Both the position numbers and the translations under genes were made by a program. 11,781 bases of DNA from positions 1 through 11,781 of the forward strand of contig JBBRMF010000165.1 of assembly GCA_038230975.1 (NCBI GenBank), written 5' to 3'. Position 1 is the stretch's first letter, and each line of letters begins with the position of its first letter. The notes below the pieces were generated by a model that was given only the letters and a program-made list of their open reading frames with translations, was not told the DNA's origin and ran no database searches. Source of the stretch: JANXVV01 sp038230975. GTDB taxonomy: Bacteria > Planctomycetota > Phycisphaerae > Tepidisphaerales > Tepidisphaeraceae. Positions 1-7,022 of the stretch are shown here, one piece after another.

Positions 1-38
1 ATAATCCGTTCATCACCCGTCAGTTCATTCAGGTCCAT
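1..38 (-). CDS. Unrecognised gene, N-terminus only (runs off left edge)
   Basis: Only the first twelve codons are in the window, reading MDLNELTGDERI. A clear GGAGG ribosome-binding site lies at 43-47, four bases before the ATG at 36-38, which makes this a better supported start than most in the window. It begins 12 bases after the stop of the upstream minus-strand ORF (51-53), so the two would be translated from one message. Nothing can be said about function from twelve residues. The competing ATG inside the GGAGG region soon meets a stop in its own frame, which favours this start. Confidence 0.55.
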   Translation of the reverse strand, partial: MDLNELTGDERI

Positions 39-50
39 GGATCCTCCATG

Positions 51-269
51 TCAAAAACATCCCCGCCCCTTTTTACCAAATCCGCTAAGATCGCGCGCTA
101 CACCCGTAGTGCGGTTGAACAGATCGAATCCGTTGAACACACCGCTGGTTCCGCCCCACAGATCCAGTCTCACATTCGGCTGATTGTAGTCGATGCGGAT
201 CACCATGCCACTGCAACTAAATGGCTGGGCGGAACCACTCCACTATTCATTTTTCAAAGAGCAACTCAT
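51..269 (-). pseudogene. Small ORF with in-frame TAG (51-206 open after the stop)
   Basis: From an ATG at 267-269 with a GGAG eight bases upstream, translation gives MSCSLKNE and then TAG at 243-245. The same frame then stays open to a TGA at 51-53. An internal ATG at 204-206 would give a 51-residue protein beginning MVIRIDYNQPNVRLDLWGG and ending in GFGKKGRGCF. Its pattern of aromatic, glycine and aspartate residues (IDYNQPNVRLDL, then NGFDLFNRTTG) loosely recalls RHS/YD-repeat proteins, which are common in planctomycetes, but one short segment cannot establish that. It may be a real 51-residue gene, a gene broken by one nonsense change, or the remnant of a longer repeat protein. It lies in tandem with the minus genes on both sides. 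Confidence 0.35.
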
Positions 270-299
270 ACCCGCGACTCCGGATTAGTTCCATCAGCC

Positions 300-863
300 T
301 CAACTGTACGGAAACCGTTCGGTACCCTCCGACTCGGCGGAGTTTCTTAACACTACGGTAAAGCCACGCTGCCTTTGGCGCTTTCTTATCCGCAGGCGCC
401 AAACTCTAATGGCTTCTATTGTCAGGAATGCGCCGAGAAGTGAGACGAATGCGCCAGGTGGTATCCAAACATATAGTTCTCTGAAGAAGATCGTGGGTTC
501 ATCATCGTAATCAGCCTCCTTCCAGCCAAAGGTTAGACCTAAGAAACTGTATTGGCTACCGCGGACCGGACCTACAAGCCACCCAAAGCCTTGCCGCCTG
601 ATGAATGCCAGTTTCGCTTTGCGTCGAACAGCTTTTATAACCTCTTGAGTGTAATGACAAACGTTAAGATTGACTTCATTCGGATGGATGCCAATCTCTG
701 TGACCAACTTACCCCTTCCGATACTCAAGGTCTGATCACAATGCAAAATGGTCATCGAACAAATGATGGCTGGTAGAATAACAAACGGACTCACGCGGAT
801 AACCACGTAAAGGCGGCGGCAAATCAGTCGCCATTGAGATTGCTTCGCTATTTGCATGGCCAT
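300..863 (-). CDS. Hypothetical membrane protein with two transmembrane helices
   Basis: A 187-residue protein with a basic N-terminus (KQSQWRLICRR), a first hydrophobic helix at about residues 18-40, a soluble middle of about 90 residues with a GFGW motif, and a second helix at about 131-152. A very basic tail (RLRIRKRQRQR) follows. Both ends probably lie in the cytoplasm with the middle exposed outside. This layout is common among short uncharacterised planctomycete proteins, some of which carry a C-terminal zinc ribbon; this one has none. I chose the ATG at 861-863; a GTG at 866 and an ATG at 857 are also possible, and no strong ribosome-binding site separates them. It starts 24 bases after the stop of the small ORF at 888-1049, so the two are probably co-transcribed. 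No function is recognised. Confidence 0.7.
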   Translation of the reverse strand: MAMQIAKQSQWRLICRRLYVVIRVSPFVILPAIICSMTILHCDQTLSIGRGKLVTEIGIHPNEVNLNVCHYTQEVIKAVRRKAKLAFIRRQGFGWLVGPVRGSQYSFLGLTFGWKEADYDDEPTIFFRELYVWIPPGAFVSLLGAFLTIEAIRVWRLRIRKRQRQRGFTVVLRNSAESEGTERFPYS

Positions 864-887
864 CACAGTGTTTAACCGAAACCTCTA

Positions 888-1049
888 TCATCTATGCTCG
901 GGATGATCCCAATCCCCCCTCGTCGGAGGATACTTCTTCTTGAGGCAATCACAGAATTTTTGTATATCCTCGCCTCCTTTGTCCCCTGGGATATTTTTCT
1001 GGCGCTGCCACTCCCCGAGAAGTTGTAGGGCAATATCCGAAGCATTCAA
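888..1049 (-). CDS. Small unrecognised ORF, TTG start or 5'-truncated remnant
   Basis: The frame reads LNASDIALQLLGEWQRQKN, then a lysine- and cysteine-containing stretch (FCDCLKKKYPP), and ends TRGDWDHPEHR before TGA at 888-890. Residue use looks protein-like: an amphipathic start, a charged middle and few rare residues. There is no ATG or GTG in the frame. It stays open upstream to a TGA at 1152-1154, passing through the perfect palindrome at 1129-1150, and the only usual start codon is TTG at 1047-1049, giving 53 residues. Either this is a TTG-started small gene or the palindrome has replaced its original 5' end. It precedes the membrane-protein gene by 24 bases on the same strand. No family is recognised. 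Confidence 0.4.
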   Translation of the reverse strand: MNASDIALQLLGEWQRQKNIPGDKGGEDIQKFCDCLKKKYPPTRGDWDHPEHR

Positions 1050-1350
1050 TTCGGTGCTGGTTGAGATTACGGTCTTGTAGCCCGTCGTTGTTACGGCATC
1101 GTTTGACTTGCGATCTTCAGTCTTGTAGGGTCCGCAGTACTCTGCGGACCGTCAGTAGCACCGAGGTGAGCGGTCGGCAGAAGTACTGGGACACCCTCTA
1201 TCCGCTGTGTGGGTACCGCGACCCGTGGCACCTGCGAATCCCGCGCGGTTCGGCGAACCAAGCCTACGCGTCGGACCCCATCGCGACGCACGATCAAATC
1301 TTAATCGAAAGTCCCCGCGAAGGAAGTTCGCCCCTAAACAGAACGCCACC
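1050..1350. other. Intergenic region without a supported gene
   Basis: Several short frames are open on both strands, but none has a convincing start, composition or recognisable domain. Visible structure consists of the perfect hairpin at 1129-1150 and a near-perfect palindrome, GGTTCGGCGAACC, at 1248-1260. It lies downstream of the DUF2283 stop at 1351. No promoter or T-tract terminator is evident. Confidence 0.5.
1129..1150. repeat. Perfect 9-bp palindrome with 4-nt loop
   Basis: GGTCCGCAG at 1129-1137 and CTGCGGACC at 1142-1150 are exact reverse complements separated by TACT. There is no adjacent T-tract on either strand, so it is not an obvious intrinsic terminator. It looks like a short REP-type intergenic palindrome. 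Confidence 0.75.
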
Positions 1351-1548
1351 TCACACCGCTACCTGCTCGTAGGAGAACGCCGGGATGTCCGCCCGCGAGC
1401 TGGCATGTTCGACGGTCATGGCCGTGATGTTCCCGTCGGCGTCGAGGTCCAACTGCGTGTTCTCGTCGAAGTCCCGCGTCTCTACGACTGGCGCGGGCTT
1501 GAACTCGATGTAGAGGGTGTCGGTCTCCTGGAAGTATTTGATTCGCAT
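1351..1548 (-). CDS. DUF2283 family protein (putative antitoxin-like partner)
   Basis: A 65-residue protein that closely fits the DUF2283 pattern. It opens MRIKYFQETDTLYIEF (family: basic strand, tyrosine, acidic-Asp-x-LYI-x-F), continues with VVETRDFDENTQLDLDADG, where the DxDxDG-type turn is characteristic, and ends with the EHAS motif. Length is as expected for the family. DUF2283 genes often sit directly next to a DUF4258-type gene, and such pairs have been proposed as toxin-antitoxin modules; biochemical function is not established. The start ATG at 1546-1548 lies 7 bases after the upstream partner's TGA (1556-1558), with a GAGAG-like site between them, indicating coupled translation. 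The upstream partner is frameshifted here. Confidence 0.88.
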   Translation of the reverse strand: MRIKYFQETDTLYIEFKPAPVVETRDFDENTQLDLDADGNITAMTVEHASSRADIPAFSYEQVAV

Positions 1549-1555
1549 GTCGCTC

Positions 1556-1803
1556 TCACGGTTTGAAGGAACGGTCGAAAAACGCGTTGTGGACAGTTTC
1601 GCCGTCAGGTAAAAGCACGACGCGAAGAATTGGCCTCCCATCGTGGCGATCGACGCCCAGCGGCGGAAGCGTCCATCCTGCTGAGTCACCTGCCGGATCG
1701 GGTGGTCAACCGCTTGCTCGATCCATTCGAGCCGGATGAACGTCCTATCCGGACGCTTCCGCATCTCGTGGAAGTAGCGAGTGAACTTCACTTTCGGAAG
1801 CAT
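1556..1803 (-). pseudogene. DUF4258-like gene broken by a frameshift
   Basis: The first frame, from ATG at 1801-1803, reads MLPKVKFTRYFHEMRKRP, then LEWIEQAVDHPIRQVTQQDG and FRRW. The second frame takes over near 1650-1657 and reads VDRHDGRPILRVVLLPDG, then ETVHNAFFDRSFKP and TGA at 1556-1558. Together they reproduce the usual layout of this family: an FTRYF-type start, EW...V..P, DGR-RRW, LRVVLL-DG-T-HNAF-DR-FKP. The whole stretch is 248 bases, two more than a multiple of three, so one lost base (or two gained) explains the break; restoring it would give about 82 residues, the normal size. It is immediately followed by the DUF2283 gene. A sequencing or assembly error is the main alternative to true gene decay. 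Confidence 0.75.
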
Positions 1804-1886
1804 AACCGCCCGGTGATCGAACGGGAAGCGCGTGGTTCGGCGGCGTGCGTGGCACCCTGGCCGATGGCGATGCCTATTACTGCATT

Positions 1887-2044
1887 CCGCGAGTCGGCCA
1901 TTTTTTCTCGAACCGTGGGCACAAGAAATCCGAAAGACCCGGTGGCACTCACAACCCTCCGGCTTATAAAGCCGGTGCGGCGTGCCGCCGGGTCTTTCGG
2001 ACCCCCCAAGCCCACACTTCGAGAAAAAACAACCGCTTCGCGGG
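1887..2044. repeat. Long imperfect palindrome (core 1901-2029)
   Basis: Outer arms: TTTTTTCTCGAACCGTGGGC at 1901-1920 pairs with 2010-2029 with two mismatches. Inner arms: CCGAAAGACCCGGTGGCAC at 1930-1948 pairs with 1982-2000 with one mismatch. The two arm pairs are separated by 9-base unpaired stretches of equal length on each side. The centre holds its own hairpin, CCGGCTT (1959-1965), ATA, AAGCCGG (1969-1975). Weaker pairing continues outward to about 1887 and 2044. No transposase gene and no flanking direct repeat are seen. Confidence 0.85.
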
Positions 2045-2049
2045 TTGTT
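2021..2049 (-). terminator. Probable intrinsic terminator (minus strand)
   Basis: Bases 2028-2036 (AACAACCGC) pair with 2040-2049 (one bulged G) around a TTC loop. Read on the minus strand the stem is followed by a run of T (complement of the A-run at 2024-2029). It could end transcripts of the zinc dehydrogenase, whose stop is about 130 bases upstream. Its A-run is also part of the outer arm of the long palindrome, so the two folds compete. Confidence 0.5.
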
Positions 2050-2080
2050 GTCATTTGCAGTCCGTTGTGATTGGTCTTTC

Positions 2081-2093
2081 GCCCCTAAGGGGC
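2081..2093. repeat. Short palindrome GCCCC-TAA-GGGGC
   Basis: A perfect 5-bp GC-only stem with a three-base loop in the palindrome cluster. There is no T-tract on either side. Confidence 0.6.
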
Positions 2094-2131
2094 TGGTCGC
2101 CGGAGGGACAAGATGTATTGCGCATCGTTCA

Positions 2132-2151
2132 CCCACGGCTTGCGCCGTGGG
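2132..2151. repeat. Perfect 8-bp palindrome with TTGC loop
   Basis: CCCACGGC at 2132-2139 and GCCGTGGG at 2144-2151 are exact reverse complements. On the minus strand it lies 25 bases past the dehydrogenase stop and is preceded by GAATTTAG, a flank partly shared with the stop-codon hairpin at 2164-2176. Confidence 0.75.
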
Positions 2152-2163
2152 CTAAATTCTTTT

Positions 2164-2176
2164 GCCACTCCGTGGC
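2164..2176. repeat. Hairpin abutting the dehydrogenase stop codon
   Basis: GCCAC (2164-2168), TCC, GTGGC (2172-2176) form a 5-bp stem whose last base is the G of the TAG stop at 2176-2178. The flanking AATTAG resembles the AATTTAG before the next palindrome, suggesting related repeat units. Confidence 0.6.
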
Positions 2177-3198
2177 TAATTCTCTACGTCCACGATCGCC
2201 TTAATCACACCCGTTTCCGGGTTTAGGAACGACGGGAAGTCCGCCGCGAGATTCTCGAAAGCGGTGCGGTGCGTGATCCACGGCTTGGTGTCAATCTGCC
2301 CGGTCTCTATCAGATTGATGATCCGCGTGAAATCTTTCGGTAAGGCATTACGGCTGCACATCAGCGTGCCCTCCGGTCGATGGAAAACCGGATGCTTGAA
2401 CGTCACTTCTTTGGTCGTGATGCCGACGTAGACGAGGCGACCTGTCGGGGCGACGTAGCCGAAAGCGTTAGACATCGACACGTTGCTGCCGGTGGCATCG
2501 ATCACCACATCGGCGAGATTCCCATCGGTGACTTTGCGCAGATCCTGTTCGACGTTGTCGCCGAGAAGGAGCGTTTCATCGACCCCCATGACTTTTTTGC
2601 AGAACTCCAGCCGTTGGGCGTTCATGTCGAGCACGATGATTTTTGCGCCGGTGAGTTTGGCAAAGATGATCGCGGATAAACCGATCGGGCCAGCCCCGAT
2701 GATGAGGCAATTTTCACCTTTGACGAGTGCCGGCCGATCAACGGAATGGCAACCGATCGCCAGGGTTTCAACCAGTGCGAGTTGGTCGTAGGAAAGTTGG
2801 GTGGAAGGGTGGAGTTTGCGAGCAGGCAGAACGAATCGGCTGCGTAACCCACCATCCGTCATCACGCCGAGCACTTTCAAATTCGCACAACAGTTGCTCG
2901 CGCCCTTACGACAGGCATGACAGCTTCCGCAGTTGATGTATGGCTCAATCGAACACCGATCGCCCGGCTTTACGTTCGTCACGCCCGGCCCGACGGCCAG
3001 CACTTCAACGCCCAACTCATGCCCGGGAATTCTGGGGTAACTGTAGAACGGCATCTTACCGAGATACCCGCTGATATCCGATCCGCAGATGCCGACACGG
3101 TAGACTTTGACCATCGCCTCACCGGCCTGCGGAGCTTGGGGTTCGTCGATTTCAATGCGGTTGAATTGGCCGGGCTTTTCCAGAACGATCGCTTTCAT
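2176..3198 (-). CDS. Zinc-dependent alcohol/sugar-acid dehydrogenase (MDR, LgoD-like)
   Basis: A 340-residue cytoplasmic medium-chain dehydrogenase that should oxidise a secondary alcohol of a sugar, polyol or sugar acid with NAD. Catalytic zinc residues are Cys38 (GICGSD), His60 and Glu61 (PGHELG). The structural zinc site is Cys90, Cys93, Cys96 and Cys104. The Rossmann loop is GAGPIG, and the acidic residue in VLDMNAQRL points to NAD rather than NADP. The segments PFYSYPRIPGHE and CHACRKGASNCC resemble E. coli L-galactonate 5-dehydrogenase (LgoD/YjjN), but the true substrate is not determined; sorbitol- or threonine-dehydrogenase-like activity is possible. The start at 3196-3198 is chosen because AGGAG lies at 3203-3207, four bases away, and MKAIVLEKPG is the usual family beginning; an in-frame extension to 3282 adds 28 unlikely residues. 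The nearest upstream gene on this strand ends at 3423. Confidence 0.9.
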   Translation of the reverse strand: MKAIVLEKPGQFNRIEIDEPQAPQAGEAMVKVYRVGICGSDISGYLGKMPFYSYPRIPGHELGVEVLAVGPGVTNVKPGDRCSIEPYINCGSCHACRKGASNCCANLKVLGVMTDGGLRSRFVLPARKLHPSTQLSYDQLALVETLAIGCHSVDRPALVKGENCLIIGAGPIGLSAIIFAKLTGAKIIVLDMNAQRLEFCKKVMGVDETLLLGDNVEQDLRKVTDGNLADVVIDATGSNVSMSNAFGYVAPTGRLVYVGITTKEVTFKHPVFHRPEGTLMCSRNALPKDFTRIINLIETGQIDTKPWITHRTAFENLAADFPSFLNPETGVIKAIVDVEN

Positions 3199-3380
3199 GG
3201 GTCTCCTGTTGGGCTGTGGGGAAGCGGCGACAGAATGTAGCCAATGGCCGCTTATGTTGGTAGAGGGCTGAAGGGAAATCATCGCAAAAGAATATGGGAG
3301 AAATGTCGTATAATTTTCCGAAGTTCAATGATGTGCTGGCGGTTTTCGCGGCGGAGTGATTGCGTAGGAAGACCGAACGC

Positions 3381-3393
3381 GGGCAAGACGCCC
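3381..3393. repeat. Small GGGC/GCCC hairpin
   Basis: GGGC at 3381-3384 and GCCC at 3390-3393 flank AAGAC in the gap between the two minus-strand oxidoreductase genes. It has no T-tract, so a terminator role is not supported. Confidence 0.35.
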
Positions 3394-3422
3394 ACGCCAC
3401 CAATCAGCGGCCCCCCACGAAT

Positions 3423-6400
3423 TCACTTCTTCGGCGCTTCCTTCAAGCTTTCCAGATAGGCAATCACATCGGCAAATTCCTCGGGCTTCAGGGCGGTTTG
3501 CAGGCCTTCGGGCATGAGGGAGATATTGCTTAATTTGCGGGAGACGATGTCGTCTTTCCGGATGATGATCTTCTGGGCGGCGCTATCGACGAGGGTGACT
3601 TCGGTTTCCGTTTCACCGCGGACGATGCCGGCTTCGAGGTTGCCGTTGCTCTTGCGCTTGATCATCGTTTGCTGGTAGCCATCGAGGATCTGTTTGGAAG
3701 GATAGAGGATCGAGTCGACGAGGAATTCTCGCGGGTATTTGCCACCGACACCGTCGAGGGCCGGGCCGACGTCGCCACCGTTGTTGGTTACCTTATGGCA
3801 TTTAATGCAGGCGGCACCGTTTTGATCCAGGAAGATTTTCTTGCCGACGATCGCGTCGCCGGTGTGGGTTTTTGCGTAGGCCAGGAATGCCTCGGGAGGC
3901 AGAACCTTCGTGTCGAATTTATAGAGCTTTCCGGTGCGCTGTTCTTTGGGGATGAACTTCTCGTAGATCGACTGCAATTCGGCGACGGCGCGGGCGGATG
4001 GGGGATTGGTATCGAGTCGCGCCTCGATCAAGGGGAGGGCTTTTTCGTGCGTGGATTCGATCGCCTTGCGGCACTTGTTGCGAACGTTGCCATCCGCCAG
4101 TGAGAGGCCTTCGAGATAGGCATCGAGCGCTTTGATATCCGGGTGCGCGGCCAAGGCGGCGATGGCTTCCTTCTGAATCTCCTTGTCTTGCCAGACGGCC
4201 AGAAGCGGCTCGATCCCACCGGCGCGTTTGAGTTCGGCCAGGGCATTGGCGGCGGCGCGTTTCACTTCGCCGCGCTTATCGGTCAGCAGAGGTGCGACGG
4301 CTGTCACGGATTGATCATCGTTGATCGCCCCGATCGCCTTGGCGGCGGCATTAATAACACCACCGTCTTTGTCTGTCATCCGTTTTAGGAGCGTGGGCAG
4401 GGAGGTTGCATTCGGTAGTTTGATGAGGGTGTTTAAAGCGGCAATCGCCTGTTCCGGCTTGTTGCCCTCGTCGGCGACAAATTTCAGAACGGTCGCGGTC
4501 ATTTCCAGGCCACCGGTGGTTTCGGCAGCTTCGAGCGCGGGGATGAAAAGCGCTTCATTCTGCTTGGGTTCGGCGAGGATTTGATCGACGAATTTGACGG
4601 CAGCCGGCGATTTAGCGGCGGCCATCGCGGCGAGAATCGCCTTGCGGGTCGGCACATCCTTATCGGCCTCGAATAACTTCACGAGTGTGTCAGACACTGC
4701 GGGGTCCGGTGCAAATTTCAACCCCTGCACTGCGGCATGGCGAACGACTTCATTGGAATCATTCAACGCAGCGCGCATCGCATCCATCACCGCTTGTGTG
4801 CCCGCCCATTCGAGTTCTTTCGGTGGTGCAGGATTGCGGGCCGGCATGGTGCCCCACCACTTTAAGTCGGCGGTCGTGGGTTCCCAGGGTTTTCGCTGTT
4901 TCTGAAGGGGTGCGATCGCCGCGACGGCAGCGGCGCGTGCATCGGCTGCCTTGGATGGATTCACCACCAATGCGGCAAGCAACTTGACCAGCGCCTCATC
5001 GTACGTTTCGTGCATCGCCAGAGCGGCACCTTCGCGCATCTCTGAATTTTCACTGGCCAGCGCCGACACGATTGGTTCCCATGTCGCCGGGTTGCTTTTG
5101 CCGATGCGGTTCAAGGCGGTGAAGATCGCGTAATGCGTGAAAAGATCGTGGTCCCCCAGTTTTTCGAGCAGGGGTTTGACGGCGGCGATATCGCCGATGC
5201 GACCGAGCGCCGTCGCAGCGCGGAATCGGAGCGCCTCGCTTTCATCATTTAACGCGGCCACCAATGCCGGCACGGCTTCTTTGATACGGCGCGTGCCCAA
5301 CTGTCTTGCCGCCTGCATGCGCACGGAGACATCAACCGTTGGATCGCTCAGCACTTCGATGATGGCCCCTTCACCGAACGGGTAGGTCCCACCGCCGATG
5401 GCATCGATCGTCCAGATGGCGTGCCACTTGGCATAGGCGGGGGCCTTGGGATCTTTCAGTAATTCAAACACAGGTGCCGAAGTGCTTGATGGCGAAGATC
5501 GAGCCGCGCGAACGGCTTCGGCGATTCTACGCTGCGCCACCAGCCTTACGCTCTCGGATGGATGGGCTAATGCCTTGGTATAAATAGAGATTGCGTAGGC
5601 GTTCGGGCCCAGCTTTCCGCTTGCGGCATCCACATACCAATCAGGCTTAGGGGTCGGTGTTAATTTCCCGGTGTAAGTGAGCTTGAGCAATCGACCGGCA
5701 TCGGTTTGCGCATTGCGCCATCCCGCGAAGTTCCAGTCGGCGACGAGGATACCGCTGCCGTCTTCCAAGACCTGAATGCCAACAGGACGCAGCGGCCCGG
5801 GTCCGCCTTTCAGAATCACTTCGTGTTTCGTGACGGTGTAAGTCGCTCCGCTGCGAGCCAAACCAAATCGCTCGATTTGTCCTTTGCCCCACTCGCTGGC
5901 GAACACATTTCCGTGGAATTCCTCGGGTAAAACAGATTCGTTATACGCCACGGAACCGGTGGGTGATCCACCGCCGTATTCTTCCATCCGCCAAAGGGTC
6001 CATGGCTTGAGAGGTGACGCGTACGGTTCGGCGGGCTTGGGAGATTGCTGGGCCTCGGGTTTATCTTTGTTGGCCTTGTCCCAATCCTGTTTGGCTTTTT
6101 CGTAGGTTTTCTTTCGCGCGTCCCAATCGGGCATGGCTTCTTTGTCATTTTCCGCCGGGCGGTAGTCATAAGGATAGCCATAGAAACCGCCATCCACCAT
6201 ATGGCTGAAGCGCGTCCACCAGCCTAAACCATCATCGGTGTTGTCGTAGGTGAACAACTCATCTTCGGAATTAACGGCCATGTCCAGGTGATTGCGCGTG
6301 CCGGTGGAATAGACTTGTACATCCGTCCCATCGGGCCGCAGTCGCATGATGCCACCACCGTGGATGGTGGCCTTGGTGTGATCGATTTTGCTTTCGGCGT

Positions 6401-7022
6401 TGTAAATTCCTTTGTCGCCAGTGCTGACATACAGATAGCCATCCATCCCCAGCCGAATGTTCGACGGAATGTGATCGTTGAAACCATGCCCGTCAACGTT
6501 TGGCGAAGGATTATCCGAGTCGATCAAATCTTTTCGATCGACGCCAACACTATCTTTGTCGGTGAACACGCTGAGCTTGGGCGTGTGATGCACATACAGT
6601 TTTCCGTCGATGTACTGCAGGCCGAAGACAGCATAAAGCCCTTCGGCAAAGACGGTGATTTTTCCATCGGGGTGGATGACAAGGATGCGGTCGGTCGGGT
6701 CTTTGCTGGAGCCTTTTTGGTCCATGGGATCTTCCGCGAGGAAGATTCGGCCATCCGGCGCGGGGAATACGACGGATGGATGATGGATCGCCGGTTTCTC
6801 GGCGAGGATATCCAGCTTCCAATGGTCGGCGAGCTTCCAGGCGTCTTTGTCTTCTTTCTTTTTTTCGTCCTTTTTCTCGACCGGTTTGCTGGCCGAAGAA
6901 GTCGAAGGTTTGTTAGCGTCTGCCGCGATTGCCGCGCCCAGCGGCAGGGCGCACATCACCGCCAACCAAAGCCACTTACGAGTGCGGGAAGAAAGACCTT
7001 TGCCGAGTGCGTGATCAGTCAT
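3423..7022 (-). CDS. Exported dehydrogenase-HEAT repeat-cytochrome c fusion protein
   Basis: An 1199-residue protein. Residues 1-34 form a signal peptide (basic RTRK, hydrophobic WLWLAVMCALPLGAAIA, cleavage near AIAA-DANK), so it acts outside the cytoplasm. A lysine/glutamate-rich linker follows at about 36-60. Residues about 65-460 match the putative membrane-bound dehydrogenase domain of planctomycetes (a beta-propeller with HGFNDHIPSNIRLGMDGYLY and GGGIMRLRPDGTD). Inside it, at about 310-350, is a charged insert rich in Lys, Asp and Pro. Residues about 470-1040 are HEAT-like repeats (for example VPALVAALNDESEALRFRAA). The C-terminus is a Pirellula/Verrucomicrobium-type haem domain with CIKCH at 1072-1076 and a likely axial Met at about 1170 (SLMPEGL). 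It probably oxidises a carbohydrate or alcohol and passes electrons to the haem; the substrate is unknown. The ATG at 7022 is the only start that keeps the signal peptide. No strong ribosome-binding site is seen. Confidence 0.93.
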   Translation of the reverse strand: MTDHALGKGLSSRTRKWLWLAVMCALPLGAAIAADANKPSTSSASKPVEKKDEKKKEDKDAWKLADHWKLDILAEKPAIHHPSVVFPAPDGRIFLAEDPMDQKGSSKDPTDRILVIHPDGKITVFAEGLYAVFGLQYIDGKLYVHHTPKLSVFTDKDSVGVDRKDLIDSDNPSPNVDGHGFNDHIPSNIRLGMDGYLYVSTGDKGIYNAESKIDHTKATIHGGGIMRLRPDGTDVQVYSTGTRNHLDMAVNSEDELFTYDNTDDGLGWWTRFSHMVDGGFYGYPYDYRPAENDKEAMPDWDARKKTYEKAKQDWDKANKDKPEAQQSPKPAEPYASPLKPWTLWRMEEYGGGSPTGSVAYNESVLPEEFHGNVFASEWGKGQIERFGLARSGATYTVTKHEVILKGGPGPLRPVGIQVLEDGSGILVADWNFAGWRNAQTDAGRLLKLTYTGKLTPTPKPDWYVDAASGKLGPNAYAISIYTKALAHPSESVRLVAQRRIAEAVRAARSSPSSTSAPVFELLKDPKAPAYAKWHAIWTIDAIGGGTYPFGEGAIIEVLSDPTVDVSVRMQAARQLGTRRIKEAVPALVAALNDESEALRFRAATALGRIGDIAAVKPLLEKLGDHDLFTHYAIFTALNRIGKSNPATWEPIVSALASENSEMREGAALAMHETYDEALVKLLAALVVNPSKAADARAAAVAAIAPLQKQRKPWEPTTADLKWWGTMPARNPAPPKELEWAGTQAVMDAMRAALNDSNEVVRHAAVQGLKFAPDPAVSDTLVKLFEADKDVPTRKAILAAMAAAKSPAAVKFVDQILAEPKQNEALFIPALEAAETTGGLEMTATVLKFVADEGNKPEQAIAALNTLIKLPNATSLPTLLKRMTDKDGGVINAAAKAIGAINDDQSVTAVAPLLTDKRGEVKRAAANALAELKRAGGIEPLLAVWQDKEIQKEAIAALAAHPDIKALDAYLEGLSLADGNVRNKCRKAIESTHEKALPLIEARLDTNPPSARAVAELQSIYEKFIPKEQRTGKLYKFDTKVLPPEAFLAYAKTHTGDAIVGKKIFLDQNGAACIKCHKVTNNGGDVGPALDGVGGKYPREFLVDSILYPSKQILDGYQQTMIKRKSNGNLEAGIVRGETETEVTLVDSAAQKIIIRKDDIVSRKLSNISLMPEGLQTALKPEEFADVIAYLESLKEAPKK

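Larger units (their letters stand above)
1804..2175. other. Intergenic palindrome cluster
   Basis: The space between the dehydrogenase stop and the DUF4258-like gene holds at least five unrelated palindromes, listed separately: 2164-2176, 2132-2151, 2081-2093, 2028-2049 and the long one at 1887-2044. The remaining 80 bases before 1803 contain no clear promoter. Open frames crossing this region on both strands exist only because the palindromes happen to lack stops, and their translations are arginine/proline-rich and non-globular. Confidence 0.7.

Noticed and set aside
48..350. 100-residue plus-strand open frame at the left edge
   Set aside because: It lies antisense to the minus-strand small genes, its product has no coherent hydrophobic or charge pattern, and the minus strand has the better ribosome-binding sites (43-47).
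1788..1901. Short minus ORF beginning MADSRNAVIGIAIGQG
   Set aside because: It overlaps the DUF4258-like start and has repetitive Gly/Ile/Ala and Arg-rich composition typical of a spurious frame.
1351..2136. 261-residue minus frame covering the DUF2283 gene
   Set aside because: It is a chance read-through: its N-terminal 110 residues come from the palindrome cluster, the middle from the first half of the frameshifted DUF4258-like gene, and only the last 65 residues are a separate gene.
3199..3282. Upstream in-frame start for the zinc dehydrogenase
   Set aside because: It would add 28 residues unlike the family; AGGAG at 3203-3207 clearly serves the ATG at 3198.
3309..3314. TATAAT on the plus strand between the oxidoreductase genes
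   Set aside because: There is no plus-strand gene downstream and no -35 partner; on the minus strand the overlapping TATACG also lacks a suitably spaced -35.
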